A DNA stretch of 64,000 nucleotides from Alligator mississippiensis (lineage: Eukaryota; Chordata; Crocodylia; Alligatoridae). Below are positions 45,371-57,133 of the stretch, piece by piece. The stretch covers positions 175,282,933 through 175,346,932 of the forward strand of contig NC_081824.1 of the NCBI RefSeq assembly GCF_030867095.1, given 5' to 3'. The notes below the pieces were generated by a model, which worked only from the letters and a program-made list of their open reading frames with translations, ran no database searches and was not told the DNA's origin. The translations under genes were made by a program, and so were the position numbers. Every line of letters begins with the position of its first letter. Positions within the stretch are counted from its first letter, which is position 1.

Positions 45371-47264
45371 TGTAGGTACGGTGCTGCCGTCTACCCTGCT
45401 ATTCCAGCCTGCTGTGCTGCACCAGCTAAGGCAGATAGGGATGCCTGGGGAAGCCTAGACAAAATATCTCCAGGATGGAGTGGTCGACAGACAGTGTGGG
45501 GAATAGTGGAGAATGAAGAGAGAAAGAGAGAAATCTGTGATGTGCCTCAGCTGTGGGCGAGAAGGGAGATTTCCATTCCCTAGTGGGGCTCCATCTGACC
45601 AAGCTCTTGCACCTACAATTGTGCATACACTGGAGCATTTGTGGGAAATAGCCATCTCATCCAGGTGGGCTGGGCTCTTCTTGAGGCCAAAGCTTCAGAG
45701 CCTGTCACAAACCGACCCTGCCAGCAGTTTCATCAGGGCTAGATTGGCCAGGAGGAAGATGAGTGTGCTGTGCCACCAGCAGAGGCCACAGAAAATGTTT
45801 CTCTTCCCCAGTGCACACACTGGTAGTAGAGACGCAAGCTGCTGCACCAGCAAAGAGAGGACCCTGCCCACTCCATCAAGTGACACACAGCAGCACAAGC
45901 TGTTAGTCAGCCTAGAAACTAGAGAACGCAGCCCATCTGCAGCCAGCCAGCTGGGCAGGGTATCTCCATTTATATCTGCAGCAACTGAGTCCTGTCTTCT
46001 CTGCCACAAGACACTCTGTTTTATATCAGTTTAATCAGGGATGAGCTGGGACTCTTCTCAACTACTTTTTCATCTCCAGAAGGTGGTTACTCGTAACCTT
46101 CCTCATTTTCTTCCTGTGTTAGGACTGGTCCTCTGAGGGTCTGTGGAAAGCACTAATCAGCTTTGCAAACAGTGGGCCCCATCCTGCTCACTTTCAAGCC
46201 AAACGGGAACTTTACTTTTGATTTCGACAGGAACAAGATTGGTCCTTTAGCTTTTTCTGATGGGGGATTCAAACCTGTGGCATCTCTTTTCTGCGAGATG
46301 GGGCAGGAATTGCTAAAATGCAGCGATAGAGAGGAAGTGGGTGCAGAAAGAGAAGAAAGGGGGGATGGAGGTGGAGAGGAGGGATATGTATGTCATAGCT
46401 TACCTCAGAGCCAGAATTAGAAGCTGGGTGAAAAAATAAAATCACAGCAGGAAATAATGTGTTGCTTAAAATAGCTACATCAAATGGGAGACAGAAAGGG
46501 GAGTGGGTGGCATTTGAGGTTGCTGCTCTGTTCCGCCCTCAATAGCAGGCTGATTAATATGTCTATGCTCCTTGTGTTTATGTAACAAAGGGCACGAAAG
46601 GCCAAGGCTGTATTTTTGCTAACACTGCAGGGGAGTCTATGAGCCTTTTCTTCCCCCCATAGCATTAAGTGGGAGGATACGCACTTGTACTTCCTGCCCC
46701 AGAAAAAAAATCCGTGCTCCGACAACGCACACGCAGTTACATTTCCATGGCTTGGCTGAGTAGAACAGCAAGTCCCTTCACCCTTTTGAAAGCATTTTCT
46801 CTCTTTTTTCCCCTCATTGTTTCCTACCAAAAGCTCCTGTTCCCAGAGCACACCTGTAAGCATGGTGGAGTTGTCTTTAGCCATAGCACATCAGGCAGCA
46901 AGTGCATGTTACTACACATTTCACACATACTCTGGGAATTTTTCAATGAATCACAGCAGTCTGAGACAGGTCATGAAGTCCATTTCTCTACCACATATTT
47001 ATTCCGTGACATTTCCCTTGTGACATTATTCCACAGGATAATAATACTGTCTCTTGGTAAATATATTATACTAGCAAAGTGCCTGCGGCTGGGGCCAGGC
47101 TGTGGGCCATTCCCCACCTCCCCACACCACTTCGGGCCAGGGCCATTACCCCTCTTCCCCCTGCCGCTTCAGGCCGGGGCTGGGGCCTGGGCTGCTCCCT
47201 GTACACGTACTCAGGAGCAGGAGGGAGGGAAAGAAGTGGGGGGTGACATTTCAATTAGAGCAGT
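45371..47264. other. intergenic with diverged repeats
   Basis: At about 46170-46250 GCCCCATCCTGCTCACTTTC and related words suggest an old interspersed repeat. At 47080-47250 there is a GC-rich block like that at 24431-25240. No gene is supported. Confidence 0.4.
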
Positions 47265-47535
47265 TCCCAGAGAGCCACTCTAATTAAAATACTGCCACAT
47301 CACGTGTATTAAGCTTCCATGCATTTAAAAATGGCTGCAGGATGCTTTAACTAAAGCTCATTCAACAAGTTTTAGTTAAAGCGCCCCAGCGACCACTTTT
47401 AAACCAGCAGGGGGCTTATCCACATGATGCTGCGGGAATGCTAGAGCGTTCTAATTAGAATGCAGAGCAGATTTGATTAATCAAGTCTGCTCCAACACAC
47501 TGTAATTAGAATGCGTTGGAGCATATGTATAGGTA
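47265..47535. mobile_element. MITE-like palindromic repeat (family C)
   Basis: It contains GTTCTAATTAGAATGC, TAATTAGAATGCG and a central TTGATTAATCAA flanked by GCAGA and TCTGC, plus TTAACTAAAGC/TTTAGTTAAAGC pairs. The motif GAGCAGACTCGATTAATCAA at 61960-61979 belongs to the same family. Boundaries are approximate. Confidence 0.5.
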
Positions 47536-47632
47536 CCAATGGTGTTTCAAGAGGTCACAGTAGATGCAGTGCCCCAAGTGATGGAAGAGACACAGTGGTG
47601 GTGGATATGCCTTCTCTTCGACCAGGCATGGA

Positions 47633-48847
47633 CAATTATTTGGGCCCATGGGCCACATAGGGAGTTCTGCTGAGCTGTCACAGGCCAGGTCAGAACTCCC
47701 CCTGCGCCCCCCTGCACAACAGCTCATCAAACTCCCTATGTGGGATGGGGCCCCAGGCAGATGGAAAGTGGTGTTCAGAAGCAGGATGGGCAGGTGAGGC
47801 TGGAATCATAGGGCAGGGTTGTGGGGCAGTGATAGTGTGGGGCCAGGACCTGGGGCAGAGCCACGGGCCACTGCCTGCACATGCCTGCAATGGGCGCAGG
47901 TTTGCAATGGATCGCAGCTCTGCCCCAGCCCCAGGCCTGGGCACTGACCCCATGCTGTTACTGCCCCAAGATCCCAGACCCGTCCCCAGACACACCTCCC
48001 CACCTTGCCACAGCTTCATCCTGTCCTGGCTGCGCACCCTGCCCACTTGGCTCCCAGCTGGTCTCTGTGGAAAACCCAGGATAATGAGGCGGTGACAGCA
48101 CGGGGCCAGGACAGAGCTACAATCCACATGCCCCTGCCTGCAAAACTAGGGCTCTGCCCTGGCCCCAGGCCACATGCTGTCACTGCCTCACAATCCTGGG
48201 GTCCCCATGGAGATCAACCAAGAGCCACATGGGTACGGCACGTGGAGAGCTGCATCCCAGGCTGGGTCCAGGATCTTGACGTGATGATAGGACGGGGCTG
48301 TGGCCAGGGCTGGGCCGGGGGCCAGGGCCAGCTCCTGCCTCCTGCATGCCACTGCCCATGGAGCCCGTGGCCATCACAGGGGTATGCAGGGAGCAGATTG
48401 TGGCTCTGCCCTGGGCCTCAAGGTCTGTCACCACCCAATGGTTCAGAAGTCTCTCAAACTCTGCCCACCCAGCTCACTCCCAGATGCTGCTCCCCACCAG
48501 CCTGCAGCCCTGTCCCAAACACCTAGCTGAGCACCCTGCCTGTGCAGCTCCCAACCCTGGCAGTGGGTGTGGGGCAGATAGGCTAGGGTGCTTGGGAAGC
48601 AGACCCAGGTCTAGCAGCTGTGGCAGCTAGAAAGAGCCACTGCCACCAGGGCTGCCAAGAAATGGAGTCCAGCTGTCACGCTGCCCCAGCTTCACTGCGT
48701 GCCCTGGGGTGGTGGGACCAGCCACATGTGCTGTGGCCTGGGCTGCACCTTGTGCCTGAGCTGGTCAGGACAGAGACCCACCACAGGCTGGACAAAATCC
48801 CTTGGTGAGATGGATCCTGCTCACAGGCCATATTTTGCCCACACCTA
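47633..48847. mobile_element. 1.2-kb hAT element with internal repeats
   Basis: The left end CAGGCATGGACAATTATTTG and the right end GGCCATATTTTGCCCACACC plus TA are inverted hAT termini. The flanks TCTTCGAC (47625-47632) and TCTTAGAT (48848-48855) match at six of eight. The interior is GC-rich with about three diverged copies of a 220-250-bp unit (CATGCTGTTACTGCC near 47952, CATGCTGTCACTGCC near 48174). The frames of up to 173 codons lack transposase features. Confidence 0.75.
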
Positions 48848-48855
48848 TCTTAGAT

Positions 48856-51800
48856 GTATTATAAGAAGCCAATCTTGACTGCCTGTGACTATGGCAAAGT
48901 TTATAAGATTAGGAAGACTAGGTCTCTTGGGAAGGTTAATTTCAACAGAAGAGGTCCCATTTTGCCTACTTGTAAATTACCCTGGGTGCGTCACATGATA
49001 TATATATCTTAGTGCCACACCCTTGGTTGGGTCATCCTCTGTGGGGATTGAATGTTAAACCTATGAAACTAAAATACAAGCCTTCCCTGCTTCTGGTAAA
49101 AGTGCCAACTCTGTTAGCCGAAACTGTGAGCCTCATCAGCCTCTACATTGGGTGCAGCTACCAGTGAAGGATGTGAGGGAGGAAATGGAGCACTGCACAG
49201 AGGGCTGGGTGTGGGTTACACTTTTCCTGTCCTAGACTACCAAAAAGCATTGCTATGAAGCAGTAAAACTGCTACTGAATTCCACCTCAGCAAAGGCTAT
49301 AGTTCAGTGAAGCAATCCCTCTGTCTAGTTGGTAAGGCCCCAGTCCTGCAATGAGTTCTACTTTTTGACATCTCTAATCCCCCATGAAGCTGAAACTCAG
49401 ATTTGGGACCATAATCTGTTAATAAAAGGCTTAAACCTACACTTTTTGTATACTCACTCCTTCCACTAAAGCCAAAGAAAACTTGGGAATGTGTGCCAAT
49501 AGCACAAGTCAGGACCTAAGATTTACTAAATGTCTTGGGGGCAAAAGTGGTAGTATGGGCCAGACTCTCTTTTGATTTACACTAGTGAAAATTTCGCATA
49601 TGAACTGAGCAATGTGGATATGAATTAAAAGAGAAACAGGTCCAAACCAGATAGACATACTCCCACTGAAAGAGACAGGCAGAGCAGATCAGTTCATTTA
49701 GCCATGGCATGTCAATGGCTGCATACAGTGACAGTTCTCAGAAAATACAATCACCTTACAAAAATGCATAATGTTCTCCTAGTTAAATTCAATCATAGTA
49801 AATATCTTGGTCGTGTTATCCTTCCAATCAAATATAGTACCTGCCTGGAAGAAATTCCACAGTAAGTTTCCTGTCTAGGGTTGAAGCTTGCCAAGGACTG
49901 AATTTCCTGTAAATCTAGAATAAGCAATGGAAGGCAAAGCAGCTAAAAAAATCTAATGCTACATATTTTAATCTGTTTTACAAAGATTATTTTTAATAGT
50001 TGCCTTTTTCACCTGTAAAAATAAGAATGAAGCACATGGGTTTTCATGTATTAATTGGGTTATTTTTCATCAGAATTCTTACTGCTCTTCCTCTCTAATT
50101 TTTCTTTATTTTTTTTCCCAATTTCCAGCTGCAATTCTGTGACTTACACATCCTGAAAATGAAAGAGGTTGTTTTTGCCAATAGCAAAGTGCTGTGCATC
50201 CTCTCAACCATCTGGAAATGGATTTTTTATTTCCCCACCCTCAAATCTTTGCCTTTTGGAAGCATTTCCCAAAATCAGAGCTGGTGCTTATGAAAAGAGT
50301 TCAAGAAAGAAAGAGGTTTCATGGTAAGAATTAAAGGGCTAAGACATAGCAAATATGGCAACTTCTTGGATCGCTGGTTCATATCAGATCTGCCCCCTTC
50401 AAGAGAAACTGGTTCAGCGGAAAGTATGGTCAAAGTAGCAGGAGTCAAGATGCATGGGAAGAGAATCAGTCACTTGGCTTCTCCGTGCCTCTGTTTTCTT
50501 ATCTATTAAGTAAGCCTAACATTACTTTCAACCTCAAATACCAACATATCCATTCAAGTTTGCAAAGCGAGCTAAGATCCTGGGGTGAAAAAGGCTATTA
50601 GAATGAAAAAGACCTTTACAGCTATATGCAGAGACCGAAAGAGTAAAGTAGGATAGTCTGGGAGCCAGGGACTAGACTTGAACTTGATCATCTCCTGCCT
50701 AGAGGCAAATGTAACATGAATTAAATCACCACACTACCTAGAGAAGACTACAGGTCTGCAGAAGGAGAAAGAGAAGGACTGGAGCCATACTACTGGTACA
50801 AACATGCTTACAGTGTCCAGCTGAGAATGAGTAACAGCTGCTTGCTCATCATTCTGAATTCTCTGTCACTACTAGTGTTGCTGTATGCTGCAATGTCCCA
50901 ATGCTGTGACTCAGGTCTATGAGTCATGGGCTGCATCTCTAGTACATGGAATCACTTACTCGCTTTCTGAGATTAGATTGCAGAAATCACAAATCAGCCC
51001 AAGTCTCCTACAGTGACTAGTCTCGGAAACAGGGACAGATATTTACACATGGATCCAGACCAAAAAAATCACCCTGGGTGTAAAATTCCACTGGATCGTC
51101 TTAAGGCTGAACGAAACGTTTGCACCAAAAGAGTCAGCAAAAGAAGAGAAACACAATTTTTCACAGGTATTTAATTCCCATTTCCCACACAGCAATAAAT
51201 ATGATGCAGGGCAGGGGTTATTAAATCTTTCACAACTCTTGCTTTTACTGAGCAAAACTCAGAGCTCAGCTGCCAGCTGAAAAGTAATGCATCACTTTTC
51301 AGAATCAAATTTGCCTAATCTTTTTCTAACCCTTTTGTGGCTGTCTCTTTGGTGTGCAGGCCTTGTTCTAGGAACATTCCCCAGATGCCAGTACTAGTCT
51401 GTACCTGGTACTATCCAACATCCCAGCTGGTGTATATGTGGAGCATTTGACAAGACATCTGTTGCCTTTTGATTCTACAGCATGCAAGAGAGCACATAAC
51501 TTTCCCACTGAAGCAAAGGTCTGAGCAGAGGTCACTTTGATCAAAATGAAGCAATGCATGCTGGGCTCAGGAGTTTTCCTGGGTCTCACCTCTGCATTGA
51601 AAACACACAAACTTCAGTGGGCCTAGGACAATTGTCACTCACCGAGAATCACCAGCATCATCTAGTTTTACAGTTTTACAGCATCTGAGCTTTACTGAGT
51701 CTACACTAGAAAGCACTGGCCCATTAGTAATATATCAGCCAAGTCTGCTTTTGCCAGTGTAGCTTCTGTCAGCTCCCCAGATGGAATAAGCTATGCCAGG

Positions 51801-52560
51801 CAAAAGAATTTGTTTGCCAATAAAGCTGGACTATGGCTGTTTTCTCGGCATACGAACCTTGAAAAGAATCATGCCCCTCAATGACTTTATTACACCAACA
51901 AAATTGTCAGGTATAGACCAAATCCTAGATAACTTGAGCCTTTAGAGCTGTTAGTCTGGAACCTTTCCCCAAATAGTAATAAAATAACATGTGTTCTCCT
52001 TGGCTCAGAGATCATTCCATGTGCCCAGAGTGCTTTAACTTCCTCCCCTCCTGCCAGCCATTCAGCGTGCCCTCCAATCGCTCATTTTTCTTCGTGAAAC
52101 TGGACAAATGTAGACAAACTCCCAGACACATAACAGAAAAAGCAACACGCAATGCTAAGAGCGCAGGGACTCCCAAGTGACAGGAAGTGACTTCACCACA
52201 CCAATTCCTCCGTTCCCGTAACTCTCTGTAGGTTTGCCAAAGGCCTTATCGTCCCTGCTAAAAAAGGAGCGTTTCTGTTAACTGATTACCGTCCTTTCTC
52301 CCTATTGTGGTCCCACAGCTGCTTGGTTTTTCTGACAGTCAGCATGACTGATAGACAAACAAATGCTTTAATCCATTTTTCTATCTGTTAACCGTTTTGG
52401 CCCAACAGCCCTGGTTGAACTGGAAGTTACACTGCGTTAGAAGCTGTTCGGTCCCCAAAACATTAAAACGGGTGTCACACACAGAAGGGGTTAAACACAT
52501 GTAAATATATGGGTGCCTGGACTGGGAGGGCTATCAGGACTAGGAGACCTAGGGGTTTGG
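48856..52560. other. long unique AT-rich stretch
   Basis: No gene can be supported. A possible exon with good splice signals is at 50129-50321: a pyrimidine tract and TTTCCAG before it, ATG|GTAAGA after it. One frame is open for 54 codons and then meets TGA. This is weak evidence by itself. Confidence 0.45.
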
Positions 52561-52746
52561 AACAGAAGTTTCATAAACTGGTTTGACCCAACTCAGTTAA
52601 GTCTGACACTACATTCAACCAGGTTTATCTTAAACCAGTTTCAGCCATTTTGAAACTGGTTTATGTGCACTCAACTTCTCTTCTGTTACAGGTTTAAACC
52701 AGTTCCTGATCACTTAGACCGGTTTATGTGTAACTTCTGTCCCCAG
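52561..52746 (+). mobile_element. MITE family B, copy 4
   Basis: Close to the copy at 26330-26520 over its full length, ending TTCTGTCCCCAG. It carries AAACTGGTTT, AAACCAGTTT, AAACTGGTTT and GACCGGTTT words in the same order. Confidence 0.8.
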
Positions 52747-52796
52747 CCAAGAAGTCTAAATACAGAGCTGCAGCTCAGGACTGAATGGCTATAGGC

Positions 52797-52983
52797 TAGA
52801 GATGGGGAAAATGCAGCCCATGGTCTGGATGCGGCATTCCAGGCCATTCTATCTGGCCTGCGGGGCCCCTAAAAAATGTAGAAAATTAATATTTATCTGC
52901 CCCTGGCTGCCTGTCATGCAGCCTTCAATGGCTTGCCAAAACTCAGTAAGTGGCCCTCCATCCAAAATAATTGCTCACCCCTG
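52797..52983 (-). mobile_element. 187-bp hAT element, sister of 61365-61532
   Basis: Its reverse complement matches 61365-61532 over nearly all its length, including GCAGATAAATATTAATTTTC and GGGGCCCC. The flanks CTATAGGC (52789-52796) and TTATAGAC (52984-52991) differ at two transitions, a decayed 8-bp duplication. No coding capacity. Confidence 0.85.
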
Positions 52984-53334
52984 TTATAGACAGAGTTGCA
53001 AGGAGAAAGCTTATTCAGTGCCTAGTGGCACTTCATGAAGCCTAGCACTTTTGGTGGCTCGCTTGGGTATTACAGAACACCATCCTTACTGTATATAAAG
53101 GGAAAAAACAACAGTGATCATGTAACTGTGCAGTACTCTACATGGTATTTTCGCTAATCAAAAAGCTACTTTTTCAAGGAGTCTCAGCTAGAAATCATAC
53201 CATTAGGTTAGTGGTCTCAGCCTCATTCATGCTGTAACTCTACATTGCAAATAAAAAGAGTGTGGAGACCCAGCCCCATCTAGCCATAAAGAAGGGAAGG
53301 GTGACTGGTAACCCTCATAGACCTGTTCAAGATC

Positions 53335-53545
53335 TTCAGACAGCAGCCGCACAGGGGTGCAGCTGCGTGCCCAGGGCACAAGGGCAGCAGGGACTTTCAG
53401 TTGCTGCCACAATCACAATTGCAATTGTGCATCTGCTGATAGCAGCCACTTTTACTCGTTCTGCACCTCCCCACTTCAAGTTGATGCCTGGGGCATTTGC
53501 CCCATTTGCCTCACAGTTATGCCACTCCTAGACAAAGAGTCTATG
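53335..53545 (-). repeat. dispersed repeat family D, copy 3
   Basis: On the minus strand it starts GTCTAGGAGTGGCATAACTG and runs through GGGGCAAATGCCCCAGGC, as in copies 1 and 2. It contains CACAATTGCAATTGTG, a 16-bp perfect palindrome. Confidence 0.55.
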
Positions 53546-53566
53546 AATGAGGGGAGAATTTTTCTT

Positions 53567-53660
53567 TAAGAATCATAAAAATGTGAGGCTGGCGGAGACC
53601 TCAAGAAATTTTCTAGTCCAACCCTTGCACTGAGGTAGAGTCAAGGTACCTCGACTGTCC
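53567..53660 (-). mobile_element. diverged CR1/L3-type fragment
   Basis: GAGACCTCAAGAAATTTTCT, AGTCCAACCC and TTGCACTGAGGTAGAG are decayed versions of the CR1 3' end on the minus strand. Confidence 0.65.
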
Positions 53661-54240
53661 TAGAGCACGCAAAAATAATCTGCAGAGGAGATGAATAAAC
53701 AAACATGGACATATTTTTCTTGAATTTTGGTCAAAGATTTGTGCATCTGGATTTCAACACTTGCTGGAGAACCCAACACCTTATGTTAACATCTCAGAAC
53801 TGGAAGACTAGGTTTTAATTGGATGATACAATGGATGAGATCTACCCTTCTGCCTCATTGCTTTCACTTCAGAAAAATCCCACCACAGAAGGCATCACAA
53901 GCAAAATACCTTCTTGATTTGAGTCACTGAGGTGACATCAAAGAGGGATTTAGTTCACTTTGTTACATTACTAGAAAATGGACATTTCCTTTTTCTAGTT
54001 TAGTTCCTGGGATGTGGCTTGTAAGATGCTTCCACCTTGCTTTTATCTAAGAGAGTGGACGGTATATCTGAATAACATTTTCTTTGACCTTTAGCTTCTA
54101 GAAGATGGGGTTTCTGTTGTTTCTGATTTTTTCTTTAGCTCTCAGAGATCTCTTCCCCCCCTTTTCCCTGAACTGCATTTGCAACCCCCAGCCACAATCC
54201 CTCCAGAGGGTAGCGTGGCTTTAGCAATGACGACACCACA
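53661..54240. other. intergenic, no gene seen
   Basis: Unique AT-rich sequence. Nothing is supported. Confidence 0.5.
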
Positions 54241-54283
54241 CTCTTAATTTGTTCCAGCCCGTTTCACACTGACATTTTAGCAC

Positions 54284-54328
54284 TGACGTCATGAGCCGCT
54301 GAAATTTCATTGCTGCTGCTAAAAATAA
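54284..54328. promoter_or_regulatory. candidate regulatory element: CRE plus MEF2 site
   Basis: A full palindromic CRE (TGACGTCA) at 54284-54291 and a consensus MEF2 site (CTAAAAATAA) at 54319-54328 lie 28 bp apart in otherwise featureless sequence. CREB/ATF and MEF2 are the usual binders of these motifs. Chance co-occurrence is possible. Confidence 0.35.
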
Positions 54329-55539
54329 CAGCCCTTCTCACACACACCCCCCACCCTGCCCCCAAATAATTCTTTAATAATACCATCTGGATATAGCCTT
54401 ATGTTTCCTGACAGAAAACCATGGGCAGGTAGTTGAGAGACCAGCATGCAGAAAGCACTAAAGGTACCTAAATATTTTGTCAGGCTGTGGAAAACCAAAA
54501 ATCATTTAAAGCATCTTTCTAAAGGGGTAGTTGCGCTTCTAAAAATCACCTAAATATTAAATTTCAGTCAACCCGTTTTCAGTCTTCCCCAATGTACAGT
54601 ACTCAGCACCACAGGCTGTTAAGCATCTTGGGTCATATTCTGCCCACACAGCCAGGTCCAAAGCCCAGGGGTCTGTATCTTGAATAGCTTGCTTCTTATC
54701 CAGTCATTTCCACCTCTGACAAATCAGAACTCGATATTCACTCAAGGATGTGCACTTGTTGCATCCAATTGCATTCAGTAGAGGGGTCCATTAGCTTCAA
54801 GGGGTATTCATCCAATTAGCAGTGTTTCTTCCCCCCACTCTGTATTCAGCACAAGATGGAAAATCAGGTCTGAAGATGCCAAAAGGGTTTGAATCAAGAG
54901 CATTGCTAATGGGATGGAGCGTTTTTCCATTGCTAGATCAACAATTTGAATTTGCCCCATATTGTTAGTGATTAAGGGTCAGAGTTTCAAAGGTCCAGGA
55001 ACACACTGAAAGATTCACAAAAGAGCCTCAAGATTAGTTAGGTGCCTAACACTCACTGAAATCAGTAAGGCACCTAAATTGCCTTTGCACTTTTGAAAAT
55101 TCTTGTATGCACCTATTTTCCAAATCTTAGACCCTCACTCTCTAGTCCCTTATAGCAATGCTGGGATTTATCTGGCTTTCCCTTTGGACAGGTTCCCTGT
55201 ATTCTAACAGTGCGTTCAGTTGTGATGAGTGAAAACTGAGCTGAGTATTACCAACATCTTGATGGCTGTTAATCCTGTATCTCCTTACAAGACACCTTAG
55301 CAGCCTTAAAAACATATTGACCACCAGCAGAGACAGAATTGATCCCTGCGCTACACAGAAAAAATAAACTATTACCCATAATTAGCTGAGGGGTTCTTCC
55401 TGCCAAAAGAGGCACTTCCCTGTATCATTGGTGAAGAGTCCAGAATCATCAGTAACACCTTATGATCAATAGCAAAAAAAATGGACTTAAGAAAACACAG
55501 AAACATATGGCTGGGGTGGTTTAGACTGAAATCATCCTA
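54329..55539. other. intergenic, no gene seen
   Basis: Unique sequence. A short minus-strand frame near 55142-55324 has no known similarity. Confidence 0.5.
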
Positions 55540-55605
55540 CCTTGGGCAGGACTGGACTGGATGACCTCTGGAAGTCACTTCCAGTCCTACTGTTCTACTC
55601 TTCCA
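55540..55605 (+). mobile_element. CR1 LINE tail fragment
   Basis: GGACTGGATGACCTCTGGAA, CTTCCAGTCCTACTGTTCTA and TCCATGAA are a decayed sense CR1 3' terminus. Confidence 0.75.
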
Positions 55606-57085
55606 TGAAACCCAGCCTAGAAGCCTTATTCTGAAACACTGCTAAAAAAAAATAGCAGCTAAAGCCACCAGTACAGTTGCAGTCTCACAACCAAAGCTTA
55701 AACCTGACTGATCAGAGTCAAGTGAACTACAGGATTTTCAGGAATAGAAAAACTGTTTTGCTTCTGCTTTCCTGATAACCTACAAGACTGGTGTCAATTC
55801 AGTGAGTTTCTCCTTAACTATTTAGGGTTTGGGTACCCCCTTCTGTCGGTTGGATGTTAAGATTTGCTGCAATCTGCAGCTCATTATTTCTGTTGAGAAC
55901 TGAGCAAAGATTTGAGAGATCCCGTGCTTTGATTTGGCTGCATATTTCATCTGCCTGTTATTTTTCATAAGGATTGGAATGTTTTCCGTTGGTTTCACCG
56001 GACTGTGCATTGCTGTCCATTGCTAAACACAGGAAGCAAAGAGGAAGATGACTACTTTTTCACACTACAGTACGTGCATAATAAATGGAGATATAATGTG
56101 GAAGCAACATAAAAAGTAGAAAGAAAAAAGAAAGCAAAAGAGCTTTGGCTAAAAAGAAATGCCCAAGCTAGGAATTTTGTCTCTGACCTCTGGCAGCCAT
56201 CCTTGTTTAGCCTGGAACAGTCACCAAGGTCACATGCCTTTGGGCTGAAATGAGCATATCTTTGCTCTGACGTGTTTCCCCCAACAGACGTCAGGATGGG
56301 TCTGGATTGAAGCCCTGAGAGATCTCTAAGTCCACCTGCTTTCCTCAAACCTCCATGGTAAACTTCGTAACCATGCAGAAACCAGGAGCCATGGGTAAAT
56401 AACCCAGTGCCTTCCCTTCTCCCCCTGCCCACTCCTTACCCTATGCAGTTTTATTTCAGTAGCAGCCTACCGCATTGGAGCATGTTATTGATTAGTGTTG
56501 TTATTGTTTGAGTGGGTTAGAGCAGATGGAAGCAGTAGGGAGAACGCTCACTGTCTCAGTTAAGGGAAAGGAGGTGCTATGGGGGGAGCACTCCTTCTTA
56601 AAGACAGGGAGATTAAAGGAAAACACCCTTCTGATTTCAGCAGAGGAAAAGGAGCCATGCTCTAACTAGTGCCTTCTTATTGTAATCCCTGCCTCCTGTG
56701 ACATATTTCTAAATAATCAAAAGAGCTTTAAATAACCTTTCAGTTGCTATATTAATTTCTCACTACAAGTGTTAGGCCAAAATCTGCTTTCCCTTACATC
56801 CAAGCAACCGTCTTACCGTCATTGGGCCTGGTTCACCTTACATGCTGAAACTGTGGATTATTTATACCCATTATTGACACTGACATTGCTAGGAGCTGAA
56901 ACTGGCATCCTGAGCATGGCCAAAGGAGTGTGCATATGCAGTCTGCAGTACCTCAAACCTGTTTAAGGTAAGGTGTCTCAAACCTGCTTGAAGCACCACA
57001 AACTGCATGTGGAGCATGTGCAACCATGCGCCATGCTGCAAATTTATAGCACAGTGCCTAAATTTGATACCAGGATTTCCCAGTA
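55606..57085. other. intergenic, no gene seen
   Basis: Unique AT-rich sequence. No gene is supported. Confidence 0.5.
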
Positions 57086-57133
57086 TCCCCCTCCCCCCCC
57101 CCCCCCCCCCAAAGAAGAAGGTTAAAAAAAAAA
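57086..57133. repeat. poly-C and poly-A tracts
   Basis: A run of C of about 20 bases, interrupted upstream by one T, then AAAGAAGAAGG and a run of A. It marks the left side of a 2.5-kb GC-rich block. Confidence 0.95.

Noticed and set aside
50129..50330. In-frame TGA in the 50.1-kb candidate exon read as selenocysteine because tRNA-Sec is nearby
   Set aside because: tRNA-Sec acts in trans, no SECIS element was seen, and the exon itself is unproven.
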